NCBI GenBank assembly: GCA_030560485.1 | Contig: JAKTTS010000022.1 | Span: 1 to 64,000, forward strand | Direction: 5' to 3' | Length of the DNA stretch: 64,000 bases | DNA from: Ascoidea tarda (nom. inval.) | Lineage: Eukaryota; Ascomycota; Saccharomycetes; Ascoideales; Ascoideaceae | In this document: positions 19,570 to 28,716 of the stretch, piece by piece | Numbering within the stretch: position 1 is the stretch's first letter | How the letters are laid out: the number at the start of each line of letters is the position of its first letter | Position numbers and translations under genes: made by a program | The notes under the pieces: model-generated | The model's database searches: none | Told to the model about the DNA's origin: nothing | What the model saw: only the letters and a program-made list of their open reading frames with translations

Positions 19570-22500
19570 TTATTCATGCTTTTTTAATTTTTGTTTTCCA
19601 ATTTCACTATAAGTAGGAAATAAATTTTTATATAAATTATCTTTATTTTTTGTAAAACCCGAAGGAACTATTGGTTTATTGAGAACAATGGTTTTGTATT
19701 TGATTTTACCAGCTAGCCCAACCTTCCCTGTCCATGTGGGTGTTCCAATTCTCGCTCTTCTTGCTAATCTTTTTGAATCTCTTAATGCAGAAATTGCCTG
19801 CTTGGCAAATTTAGTTGATTCCTCTTCAACTTTTATTTTTTCCTCTGTTTTACTAACATTAATTATTTCGTCATGTTTTAAAGATACTTCAACCCCAGAA
19901 TTTTTTAATAAGCTGCTCAATAAACGATCCTCGTCTTTCGATTTTTCCTCTTCTTCTTCAGTACTATCCTTTTTAAACATTTCTAGTTTTGATACACCAG
20001 AAATTTGAGCTACCTGAGACATTGGTTCACTTTTAGTTTCTTTGTTTTCCTCTTTGTTTTCCTGATTATATAACCCATCAATCCCATTATTTTCATCCTC
20101 ATCATATGTAAACAAATCACTTAGTTCATTCATTTTGAAAAATCTTTTTTGATTTGCATCTTTTAATATCTTATTAGATAAAAATTGTTTATAGATTTGT
20201 CTCTGATAAATCTTTTCTTCAATCGTTTTCGATGTCATCAACCTGTATATATTCACATCATTTTTTTGACCTAGTCTCCATGCTCTTTCTCTGGCCTGTG
20301 TATCTGTACTGGGATTCCAATCAGGATCATAAATGATAATTCTATCCGCCCCAGTCAAATTTACGCCTAAACCTCCAACTCTTGTAGTTAATAGAAAAAC
20401 TGAATAAGATTTATCGTTATTAAATGTATCAACTAGTGGTTGACGATTATTTATTGGAGTTAAACCATCCATTCGAAGATATTTGAATCCCTCTTTTTTC
20501 ACGATTTGATTTTCTAAAATATCAAGCATTTGTCTTGTTTGACAAAATAACAAGGCCTTATGATTTTGACTATTCCATAATTGTAATAAAGACTTTACCA
20601 CTTGCATCTTTCCGGAAACATTAGCGCTTCCGTAATTTTTGACAGTTTCTCTTTGAGGTTTTGTCAATAACAAATCAGGATGATTACAAATTTTTCTTAG
20701 AACATCGATGGCAGCAAATGTTTTTCGTTTTATCAAATCATTATTATTCACAACTTTAAAAATTTCCTTTGAGTTTAAATATTGAGTATATTTATCGTAT
20801 TGATATTGTGTAAGTTTGCAAAACAATACCATTTCATTTTTCTTTGGTAAGTCCTTAGCAACATCAGACTTGAGTCTTCGTAATAAATACGGTGAAATAA
20901 GATTTTTGAGTGCAATAGCACATTTGATAGATGTTTGGACCTGCATATTTGTGGAGTTGGCATAACCTCCTAATTTAATCGGAGTTACAAATTCTTGTTC
21001 AAATACAGGCAAAGTACCCAATTTTCCAGGTAAAATAAAATCAAATAAAGACCAGAGTTCAACCAAATTATTTTGGATTGGAGTACCAGATAAAATAATT
21101 CTATTGTAGGTCCTAATTTTCTTACAAGTAATGGAAATATCAGCATTGGGATTTCTAATTTTGTGCCCTTCATCTAAAACACAATAACCCCATTTACGTG
21201 ATAGCAAGTCGGGGTGAATTCTTAAACCAACATAAGTTGTTATGACAATATGCCCTCTTTTAAATATTTGATTAATAACGTCTTTCATATTTTCTTGCTT
21301 TTTTAAAGCTAATAATTCCTTTTTAAGTTTTATATTTTTTTCTTCAACCATTTCTAATAAATTTTCCAAGTCTTTCAATTTACTAGAAGAGGATTTCTTA
21401 TTAGGATTATTTAAAGCTGAACCCGAAAAATGAAGCATAATAACTCTAAATGGAGGCCACCATTTATGCAACTCATTAACCCATTGTTTCATAACAGTTG
21501 CAGGACACACTATTAATACAGGCTTTGTTAAAAGATTCGAATAATGTAAAGAAGATAAAAAGGCGATAATCTGGATTGTTTTTCCCAAACCCATTTCATC
21601 CCCAATAATACCACCAGATTTTTGAGTGTATAGCTCCCAAAGCCATTGAACGCAAGTTTTCTGATAATCAAATAATGAAGAATAAATAAAACCTGGAACG
21701 TTAAATTTTTCATTTAGTATTGCATCGGGGGAAGACGCTGAAGGTTTAATAAATTGAGAAATATTATTATTAAAGGACTGAAAATCATAATCATCAATTT
21801 GTTGGTTTTTGGAGTTAAACCAAGTCTGTAATCGTTTTTTATAAAATATGTCATCTCCATCATCAATATTACGAATTTGATCTTCAGTTAAATCTTGTGA
21901 CCTTTCAGATTTTTTTGACCTTTTAAAATTCTTTTTTCTAGATGAAGCTTTACGTTTAGAGCCAATAAGAACCGAATCCTCTTCGTCATATTCATCACTT
22001 TCAAGTTCTTCGGAATCTTTAGCGCTGAGTGAATCAGTCTCGAATTCAGACTCGCTTTCTAAATACTCATCGCCATCGCCATCGCCACCATCAACGTCGT
22101 CATCTTTTTCGCTTTCTTCTTTGGTTTCCTGTGTTTTTTCTAAATGTAATGTCAAGTTATGCCCTGTTGCCAATGTAAAGCCAGAGGTTGTTCCAAAGGC
22201 AGTTTTCTTTCCGGTTCTAATCAAGAAATCATTTTCGGATTCACCAAGTAATCTATTTTTTGAATAATCAACCTCTTGAGCATCCGATTTCTTGTTTTGT
22301 AACTTGGATTTTGATTCAATTCTGCTTTTGATCTGGTTTAGTTCATTGCTAGCTTCACCACGATTAAGTTTTTCTCTGGCCAAATCTTTTCTGAGTATTT
22401 CCTTCTGGGATATTCTTGTGCTGGGATTTGCTAGCTTGTCTTCTATTGTGTTGATCTTTGCATTGATCCTACTCAATTTCAAAATGGTTTTGTCGAGTAT

Positions 22501-22689
22501 TTTGTTATCGATTTCCAATTCTCTCTGGATCACAACTTCATTAGCCTTACTGTTCAAGCTGTTCTCCAAAGTCTGTTGGGAGACAAAAGTCACACCCAAG
22601 GGCCCCAAATCCTCAGTAGCAGCTAGATCATCACCGACACCACTCATCCTGCTACCATCACTCTGTTGAGGGGCTTCTGGACCAGACAT
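19570..22689 (-). CDS. RAD26: Rad26/CSB-like SNF2 ATPase for transcription-coupled repair
   Basis: Predicted 1,039-aa SWI2/SNF2 ATPase, the yeast counterpart of Cockayne syndrome B, which acts on RNA polymerase II stalled at DNA damage. An N-terminal region with coiled-coil tendency and acidic/basic tracts (about 1-330) is followed by the two helicase lobes. Lobe 1 has GDEMGLGKT near residue 363 and DEGHKIRNPNA near 505, a block typical of Rad26. Lobe 2 has GVNLTGADRIII and RAWRLGQKNDVNIYRL. After the helicase come FFKMNELSDLF and a basic C terminus. Length matches S. cerevisiae Rad26 (1,085 aa). I chose ATG 22689 (MSGPEAPQ); the frame extends upstream to 22803 but shows no family similarity there. 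It faces the transporter tail-to-tail over about 70 bases and is divergent from ASE1. Confidence 0.93.
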   Translation of the reverse strand: MSGPEAPQQSDGSRMSGVGDDLAATEDLGPLGVTFVSQQTLENSLNSKANEVVIQRELEIDNKILDKTILKLSRINAKINTIEDKLANPSTRISQKEILRKDLAREKLNRGEASNELNQIKSRIESKSKLQNKKSDAQEVDYSKNRLLGESENDFLIRTGKKTAFGTTSGFTLATGHNLTLHLEKTQETKEESEKDDDVDGGDGDGDEYLESESEFETDSLSAKDSEELESDEYDEEDSVLIGSKRKASSRKKNFKRSKKSERSQDLTEDQIRNIDDGDDIFYKKRLQTWFNSKNQQIDDYDFQSFNNNISQFIKPSASSPDAILNEKFNVPGFIYSSLFDYQKTCVQWLWELYTQKSGGIIGDEMGLGKTIQIIAFLSSLHYSNLLTKPVLIVCPATVMKQWVNELHKWWPPFRVIMLHFSGSALNNPNKKSSSSKLKDLENLLEMVEEKNIKLKKELLALKKQENMKDVINQIFKRGHIVITTYVGLRIHPDLLSRKWGYCVLDEGHKIRNPNADISITCKKIRTYNRIILSGTPIQNNLVELWSLFDFILPGKLGTLPVFEQEFVTPIKLGGYANSTNMQVQTSIKCAIALKNLISPYLLRRLKSDVAKDLPKKNEMVLFCKLTQYQYDKYTQYLNSKEIFKVVNNNDLIKRKTFAAIDVLRKICNHPDLLLTKPQRETVKNYGSANVSGKMQVVKSLLQLWNSQNHKALLFCQTRQMLDILENQIVKKEGFKYLRMDGLTPINNRQPLVDTFNNDKSYSVFLLTTRVGGLGVNLTGADRIIIYDPDWNPSTDTQARERAWRLGQKNDVNIYRLMTSKTIEEKIYQRQIYKQFLSNKILKDANQKRFFKMNELSDLFTYDEDENNGIDGLYNQENKEENKETKSEPMSQVAQISGVSKLEMFKKDSTEEEEEKSKDEDRLLSSLLKNSGVEVSLKHDEIINVSKTEEKIKVEEESTKFAKQAISALRDSKRLARRARIGTPTWTGKVGLAGKIKYKTIVLNKPIVPSGFTKNKDNLYKNLFPTYSEIGKQKLKKHE

Positions 22690-23213
22690 GTCTGTATCTT
22701 CTTCACCAGCAACTGAAGCAGATGAAATGGAGTGAAATCGCACAGAGCCACGGCTGCGGTCCCTGCACATCACACATTTATTTGCAGATAAACACGTCAA
22801 CAAGAAGCTGAAAACATTTATCAGCAGATACTCACTTGATATGCTAAGTACACCTTGGAAACGGTGTGAGTGTCCCTCAGAATAGAAATGGCCTGCAACT
22901 GGGATTCGGGTGCGTGTTTTTTTGCTAAACAGTGCTGTACTCTAGTATTTTTTGTTTGTGTTTTTCCGCTTTGGGACAACAATTGACATTATGTATTGAT
23001 TTACCATCTTTTATACTGTTTACTTGTATTTGTTTATACTGATTGTAGTTGTTTTCAATTGACTTGAGTGGAAATCTTTTTGGCATCGTTTTTTCTTATC
23101 ACCTTTTTTATGCTTTGCTATTCCTTATTTTTTGTTATTTTATCTTTTTTTGTTCTTCTGTCTGCCTTTTACAATTTTTCTTTATTCTTTTTGTTTCTTT
23201 ATTGTTTGTATTA
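22690..23213. promoter_or_regulatory. Divergent RAD26/ASE1 promoter region
   Basis: About 520 bases shared by RAD26 (leftward) and ASE1 (rightward). The ASE1 side is T-rich with long T and TC tracts, as is usual for yeast nucleosome-depleted promoters. The frame in front of ASE1 is open and would encode a Phe/Leu-rich run, which I treat as leader. I see no strong known motif. Confidence 0.45.
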
Positions 23214-26200
23214 ATGTCCAGCTCTAGCATTAGTTTAGAGAGTACTCCAACTCCAGCTCTCAAGCTCAAAACTTTTTCAAACGACTTTGGTTTCGATGAT
23301 AAACCAGATAGTAATTTCAATTCAAAGGGTCTGGATGATATCTGCCTTGAAAATGTCGACGATATTAACAATAGCTATTTTATGCAAAATGGGACTAGTA
23401 ATCTTGATCATGAAATGCAAAATGAAAAATCCGTCAGAAAACTTCCTCTGATTCAAGATCTTAATTCATCGCCTTGTTCTTTTAATACAAGCATGAATAA
23501 CATGAAAATAGTATCTTCTTCAACTTCTTCAACTTCTTCAAAATCTTCAAAGTCTTCAATTCAAAAAAAGAAAACATTGAAAATTAGTAATAGTCATAAC
23601 GCTTTAAAATCTGTCAATAAAAAACTATGTAGAAAAAGTATGGTCAATGATAAACAAATGTCAAAGATTTCCAATCAGCTAGATTCTGCTTTACAACAAC
23701 TTTATTCTGCTTATGATGAAATTGGTTACTTGAATGAAGAAAAATTCGAAAAAGAAAAGGATTTATATGATCAATTATCGAAGACAATATTAAAAAATGT
23801 TCAATTGTTTAACGACCAGAAAAACTTGTTAAAGAATAATTGCTTTATTTTACAACAAAACATCTTTAAAATTATCAAGATTCTATCAAAACTGGGTTTG
23901 AATTTAAAACCTAGAAATTTCACTGATAGCATCAATAATCCAAATGAGAATCCAAATGAGAATCCAAATAATAATCCAAATAATAATTCAAATAATAACC
24001 CAAATAATAACCCAAATAATAATTCAAATAATAATTCAAATAATAATTTTGACTCAACTCAAAACAAAAATCAATTACAATCAAACTCAAAATCTCAAGA
24101 TCAAACCCAAACCCAATACCATAACCAATCTAATACCACAACCTCAAGTTCAACTTCTAATAATCTGTTAAATACACTTAAATCTCCCTTTCAAAACGAA
24201 ATAATATCTATCGATGACATTCTATCCGATATAAGTGAAGTCAATAGTATTCTTCAAATAATTCCTAATTATAATTCCTTAAAAACCTTTATATTAAATG
24301 AAATTTCTTCTCCCTATCTTAGTACAGAAAAAAAATTGATTTTTTCCTTAAAACTATTATCAAAAGAATATTTTACAAGAATTTTATCATTCCTTAACAA
24401 ATCACTAATCTTACATCAATCTTCTCATGAAATCGATTACTATTTATCTTCTTCAAACGGTTCAAATTTTGATTCAGATACAATTCAATTCATCCAAAAA
24501 TTGCCAAATTTAACTGAATGCAAAAATTGTATATATGAATTGGAAAAAATTAATATTGATAATGATGATTTAATATTAAAAATTTCAGTGAATTTATTAA
24601 ATTCAAATAATTTCAACAACTTATCTGATTGGATCTTTGAAAAAATCGACAATGAAATAAATTTAATTAATTCTGTTAAACTAGAAAAAATTAAAGAAAT
24701 TAATTATTTATCAAATGAGATACTAAAATATTGGGAAATTTTATATGATTTTAGCTCTTTTTCTCCTCAAAGAGATATAAGAGCAAAAAACATTTCTCAA
24801 AAATTTAAATATAATAGAATCGGTGAATTTAATGGTGAATTAGATAAAAGAATTATTTTGTGCGCTAAAAATCCAAACAATTCTTGCTCAATGCTTGGTT
24901 TAAATCATAGTTCAATTAAATATTTGAAAAATATTCTTAAAAAGTTAATCATCGAAAAATCCAATGCAGAAATAAAATTAAATGATTATCTTGCTTCATG
25001 TGAAAAATTATGGAAACAAGTATTCGAAGATGAAAATTATATTAAAACCTTTAAATCAAACTATCTTTATTTAAATAATTCAAATGATAAATCCCAATTC
25101 AAATTAACAACTACTACACTCAACGCATTTAATGAAGAACAAGAAAGATTAATTTTGAAAAAAAAAAAATTAATAAAAGTCATAATTTTAAATTTCAGAA
25201 ATAAAATAATCAAAATCTGGGATCAACTACATTACACTAAGGAGGAAAGATTGGAGCAATTTAGTTTAATTGATAATACAACTGAGTATAATGATAAAAC
25301 TCTAGACTTGTATGAAGCCCAGTATGAAAAATTAAACAAAACTCTAGGGTACTTTAAACCAATTCTCGACTTAATTCAAAATTTAAACAAAATAATTGAA
25401 GATAAAAAGGCTTTAGAAGAATCACAGCAAAACTCTTCCCGATTATTAAAGAGAAATTACTCTAAAATTTTACTCGAAGAAGAGAAAATGAGAAGAAATA
25501 TTAATAAAAACTTGCCCAAAGTAATTTGTGAATTAAAATCAAGACTAATTGATTATAAGAATCAAAACCATCAAAAAGACTTTTTATTCGATGGCATCAA
25601 TTACTTGAATAAAGTTTTGGAAATTGAAGATGGTCTAAAAATTAAATCTGTTGTTAAATCAAATTTTTCTAAGAAAAACATTAGCACCAGCATAAACCAA
25701 CTTAAACCAGTGATATTTCAACCTTCTTCAACAAGAAAAGTTCTAAACCCATCAGGTAGAAGACCAAAAAATATTGCTATTTTTAACTCGTCAACCATCA
25801 AATTATCATCGATAAGAAATAACAAGACAAGATTGATGCACTCTAATAAAAGAAACAGTAACGTTAAAAACGCATCGCCATTAAGAAACACTGTAAAAAA
25901 CTTTTCTGCAAACATTTCACCAATTAAAGTTCAAAATAACAGTTCAAAAAGAAATTCCAGAATACAAACAATAAAAACTAGCTCACCAATATCAACACCA
26001 AGAAAAGCTTTAAGTGTCTTGCAGCATAACAGTTATGATTGTAATAAAGCATTGTTTTCAAGTCCAGATAAATTGAATAAAACCCCAACGAGTTTGAAAG
26101 CCATAGACATTTTTGTTGATAAACCAAAAGTTAGTCCAACAAGACAAAGGTTTTATTCTCAGTCAGCTGAAAATGATAATGATAATAAAGAAAACTTTGA

Positions 26201-26414
26201 GCCAGATGACATATACTTCAATAACCAAATTTGTGATTCGAATTCAAGTTCAAAATCCATAAGCAAAGACAGGAGGTTGTCTGCTATTGATATGATAAAT
26301 GAATCGATTATTGAAGATGAGCAAAGTTTTATCACTTGGCAGAATAATAAACTAGACCATTTAAATAAAAAAACAACTTCGAATTCTGGTGATGGCAATA
26401 TATTATGTAATTAA
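23214..26414 (+). CDS. ASE1: Ase1/PRC1/MAP65-type spindle midzone bundling protein
   Basis: Predicted 1,066-aa microtubule-associated protein that cross-links antiparallel microtubules in the anaphase spindle midzone. The chain is mostly coiled-coil. The best family blocks are IIKIWDQLHYTKEERLEQF (the MAP65 Leu/Ile-W-D signature with acidic-basic continuation) and the spectrin-like end RLLKRNYSKILLEEEKMRR followed by NKNLPKV. The C-terminal 250 residues are basic and disordered, with several SP/TP sites (NASPLRN, ISPIKV, SSPIST, SSPDKL), fitting Cdk control and microtubule binding. An Asn/Pro repeat sits near residues 243-280. I chose ATG 23214 (MSSSSISLES), because the upstream open frame is an untranslated-looking hydrophobic run. 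S. cerevisiae Ase1 is 885 aa. Confidence 0.85.
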   Translation: MSSSSISLESTPTPALKLKTFSNDFGFDDKPDSNFNSKGLDDICLENVDDINNSYFMQNGTSNLDHEMQNEKSVRKLPLIQDLNSSPCSFNTSMNNMKIVSSSTSSTSSKSSKSSIQKKKTLKISNSHNALKSVNKKLCRKSMVNDKQMSKISNQLDSALQQLYSAYDEIGYLNEEKFEKEKDLYDQLSKTILKNVQLFNDQKNLLKNNCFILQQNIFKIIKILSKLGLNLKPRNFTDSINNPNENPNENPNNNPNNNSNNNPNNNPNNNSNNNSNNNFDSTQNKNQLQSNSKSQDQTQTQYHNQSNTTTSSSTSNNLLNTLKSPFQNEIISIDDILSDISEVNSILQIIPNYNSLKTFILNEISSPYLSTEKKLIFSLKLLSKEYFTRILSFLNKSLILHQSSHEIDYYLSSSNGSNFDSDTIQFIQKLPNLTECKNCIYELEKINIDNDDLILKISVNLLNSNNFNNLSDWIFEKIDNEINLINSVKLEKIKEINYLSNEILKYWEILYDFSSFSPQRDIRAKNISQKFKYNRIGEFNGELDKRIILCAKNPNNSCSMLGLNHSSIKYLKNILKKLIIEKSNAEIKLNDYLASCEKLWKQVFEDENYIKTFKSNYLYLNNSNDKSQFKLTTTTLNAFNEEQERLILKKKKLIKVIILNFRNKIIKIWDQLHYTKEERLEQFSLIDNTTEYNDKTLDLYEAQYEKLNKTLGYFKPILDLIQNLNKIIEDKKALEESQQNSSRLLKRNYSKILLEEEKMRRNINKNLPKVICELKSRLIDYKNQNHQKDFLFDGINYLNKVLEIEDGLKIKSVVKSNFSKKNISTSINQLKPVIFQPSSTRKVLNPSGRRPKNIAIFNSSTIKLSSIRNNKTRLMHSNKRNSNVKNASPLRNTVKNFSANISPIKVQNNSSKRNSRIQTIKTSSPISTPRKALSVLQHNSYDCNKALFSSPDKLNKTPTSLKAIDIFVDKPKVSPTRQRFYSQSAENDNDNKENFEPDDIYFNNQICDSNSSSKSISKDRRLSAIDMINESIIEDEQSFITWQNNKLDHLNKKTTSNSGDGNILCN
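23935..24048 (+). repeat. In-frame tandem repeat in ASE1 (NPNN/NSNN units)
   Basis: A run of 12-nt units of the form AATCCAAATAAT or AATTCAAATAAT (with AATCCAAATGAG at the start) encodes alternating NPNE, NPNN and NSNN. The unit length keeps the frame, so copy number can change without breaking the protein. Confidence 0.9.
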
Positions 26415-26995
26415 GTAATCTAATAATTAATTTGCTGTTTTATTCTCAAGAAAAGTTTTAGATTTTTTTTTATATTCTTTCATGTTATTTTTAAAATGTT
26501 TTTGTATCATAAAATTTAAAGGAAAAAAAAATATAATTCAAAAATGCTATATTTTTCAATATCATGTCTTTCATTTTTTTTTTTTTTTTTCAACTTTATT
26601 TCATATCACTGTTTTAACAAATTCATACTTATTATATATTTTGTTCATAGTTATTTTTTATTTAAACTTTATATCCTTTTTCTTTCATTTCTCATTTCTC
26701 ATTTTTCATTTTTTATTTTTCATGTTTCATTGTTTATGTTCAATTACAAGATATAAAAATACCAATTTTTAATGAATAGAGATACCCAAATTTTTAATAA
26801 ATGAAATATTATTAACGAGCTAAATATAATAATAAATCCTATAAAACATAACTAAAGGAAAGGAAAATCAAAAAACACAGACAAAAAATGGAAAAGGAAG
26901 CTTTAAAAAAGCAAAAAGAAAAATTGCAATAAAATCATCAATGCGCAAACAATGTATTAATAAAAAACAAAAAAAAAAAAAAAAAAAAAAAAAAA
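26415..26995. other. Convergent ASE1/SGT1 spacer with a 27-base A tract
   Basis: About 580 very AT-rich bases holding both 3' flanks. T-rich and TTTCAT-like repeats lie near 26,570-26,740. An uninterrupted run of 27 A occupies 26969-26995 and touches the SGT1 stop codon, so the SGT1 mRNA would begin its 3' UTR with a U27 tract. There is no gene. Confidence 0.75.
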
Positions 26996-28414
26996 TTAAA
27001 AAAACAACAAATATTTTTTAGCAACCATTCCAGAAGGAGGATCAACAGGGAAGGATTTTTTTGAGACTTCTTCCCAGTTAGTTGAAAGAGCAGTACCTCC
27101 ACTTTCAACATAACTCTTCATCATTGCTCTTCTTGTTTCGTCAGATGCATCTTTGAAAATAGTCTTGAAAAAACTCATTTCATCTTCTTGGTCTTTTTCA
27201 TCAACACCAATATCTATATTTGCCCAATCAGTTTTGGATTTTGAGGAAGTTGGGTATTTCATTGCCTGAGGAGTGTTATCAATCGAGTCTTGTGAAGAAC
27301 CATCCTTATTGGTGTGTTCAGTTTGATCATCCTCGTTGTCCATTTGTTCTAATGTAGACCATTTTGAATCATCAACAGCAGTTAAAAACAATTCCAATTT
27401 TGAGCCGAAAAGTTTGTAAGAAGATTCTTTGGGAATGATTTTCTTTGAAAGATCGATTGAGTAATAAAATTGTTTTTCTGATTTAGAATCTTTGAAAGAG
27501 AACTCTACACAAGATTCAGAAAAGGTGACTTCTAAAGTTTCCCTTGGAATAAATTTAATGAAAACTGAAGCATCAATTAAAGTTTCATTTTGGAAAAAAT
27601 CAGTTCTGAAAGTTTTTGGATAAGTTATTTCCCTAGAAACAGGAGTTTTAATAGGTTTAGTGACTTTTAAAGGCGCAGAAATAACTTGAATGTTTTGTTT
27701 TCTTGCGGGAGGTGGTTCTAAATTTGAAGCTTCAGAATCAGTAATTGGTTCAATTTTGGGGATATTGTTTTTGGGAGCATTGTTTTTATCATTTGAGCTA
27801 AAAATTGAAGAATCTTCAGAAGCAACGCTTGGAGTGTTAGAAGTAGATAAGACAGCAGGAGCGTTTGAGCTTTGTGGATTTGATTGAGTTAATTCTTTAG
27901 AGGTAGAAGCCTCAGAAGCAGAAGCATTGGAAGCTGCACTACCTTTATAAGATTTGGGAACAGGAAGAAGGATCTTGTGATTTAAATAATCCAACTTGGT
28001 CAGATCTTCATTTAAATCCAACAGCTCGAAGTCAATATCTAATTGGACTAGTTTGTTGGAGGATTTCTTGATCCAAATACCCAACGTTGCTTGGTCTGGA
28101 TAGTCGTAAGATTGTGCAAAGGTAAAATACTTGAAAGAGTTTAAATATTGATTTGAGAGGAAAAAGAGAACTCCTAATTTGAAATGTGATTGGGCAATCA
28201 ATTTTCTTTGAGACCTTTTTTTGGCAATTTCGAGAGACTTGAAAGCGTAGTTCAAGGCTACCTGGAACTTTCGTAATCTTTGGTAACTCAAAGAGATTTC
28301 CATGATTGCATTGTAGTGAGATGGTGATTCCTGAAGTATTGGATAAAGAACGTCAATGGCTTCAGCGAACTGGCTTGTTTGGTTCAAATGAGCAGCAGTT
28401 TTCAAGGAAGACAT
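26996..28414 (-). CDS. SGT1: Sgt1-like Hsp90 co-chaperone
   Basis: Predicted 472-aa protein with the full Sgt1 layout. A TPR region covers about 1-140. A CS domain (p23-like) lies at about 262-355, read from FRTDFFQNETLIDASVFIKF. The SGS domain lies at about 386-465, with SKTDWANIDIGVDEK, EDEMSFFKTIF and the end motif PPSGMVAKKY. Sgt1 bridges Hsp90 and Skp1 and is needed for kinetochore (CBF3) assembly and SCF ubiquitin ligases. The Ser/Ala/Pro-rich linker between TPR and CS is low complexity. The ATG at 28414 is clear. The last residues (LLFF) extend slightly past the usual end. Divergent from NOB1, sharing a promoter of about 300 bases. Confidence 0.94.
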   Translation of the reverse strand: MSSLKTAAHLNQTSQFAEAIDVLYPILQESPSHYNAIMEISLSYQRLRKFQVALNYAFKSLEIAKKRSQRKLIAQSHFKLGVLFFLSNQYLNSFKYFTFAQSYDYPDQATLGIWIKKSSNKLVQLDIDFELLDLNEDLTKLDYLNHKILLPVPKSYKGSAASNASASEASTSKELTQSNPQSSNAPAVLSTSNTPSVASEDSSIFSSNDKNNAPKNNIPKIEPITDSEASNLEPPPARKQNIQVISAPLKVTKPIKTPVSREITYPKTFRTDFFQNETLIDASVFIKFIPRETLEVTFSESCVEFSFKDSKSEKQFYYSIDLSKKIIPKESSYKLFGSKLELFLTAVDDSKWSTLEQMDNEDDQTEHTNKDGSSQDSIDNTPQAMKYPTSSKSKTDWANIDIGVDEKDQEDEMSFFKTIFKDASDETRRAMMKSYVESGGTALSTNWEEVSKKSFPVDPPSGMVAKKYLLFF

Positions 28415-28716
28415 GGTGGATAATGGCAGAAATCAATTGAAGCAGCAGCTATGGATGTATGATTGGAGAAACGTAGCAGCAAGAATTGGATGATGGAGGT
28501 ATACGAGAAGAAGAAGGAGAGGGAGAAGAAAAGGTGGTTATATACAGTTCCTGCCAAAAAAAGATCGCTTCAGTCCCACGCCACTGGTTTTCACAAAAAA
28601 TTTTACTGAAATTTTTTTGTGGAAACGCAAAACTTTTTTCATTGTGGGTTTGAGAATTTTGTGTTAGGACTACTTTTTGGATCAGATTTGAGCAGAGAAG
28701 TTGTATTTGTTGAATA
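28415..28716. promoter_or_regulatory. Divergent SGT1/NOB1 promoter
   Basis: 302 bases between the two start codons. The SGT1 side is purine-rich on the plus strand (GAAGAAGGAGAGGGAG), followed by an A/T-rich central stretch near 28,600-28,650. No well-defined factor site was recognised. Confidence 0.5.
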
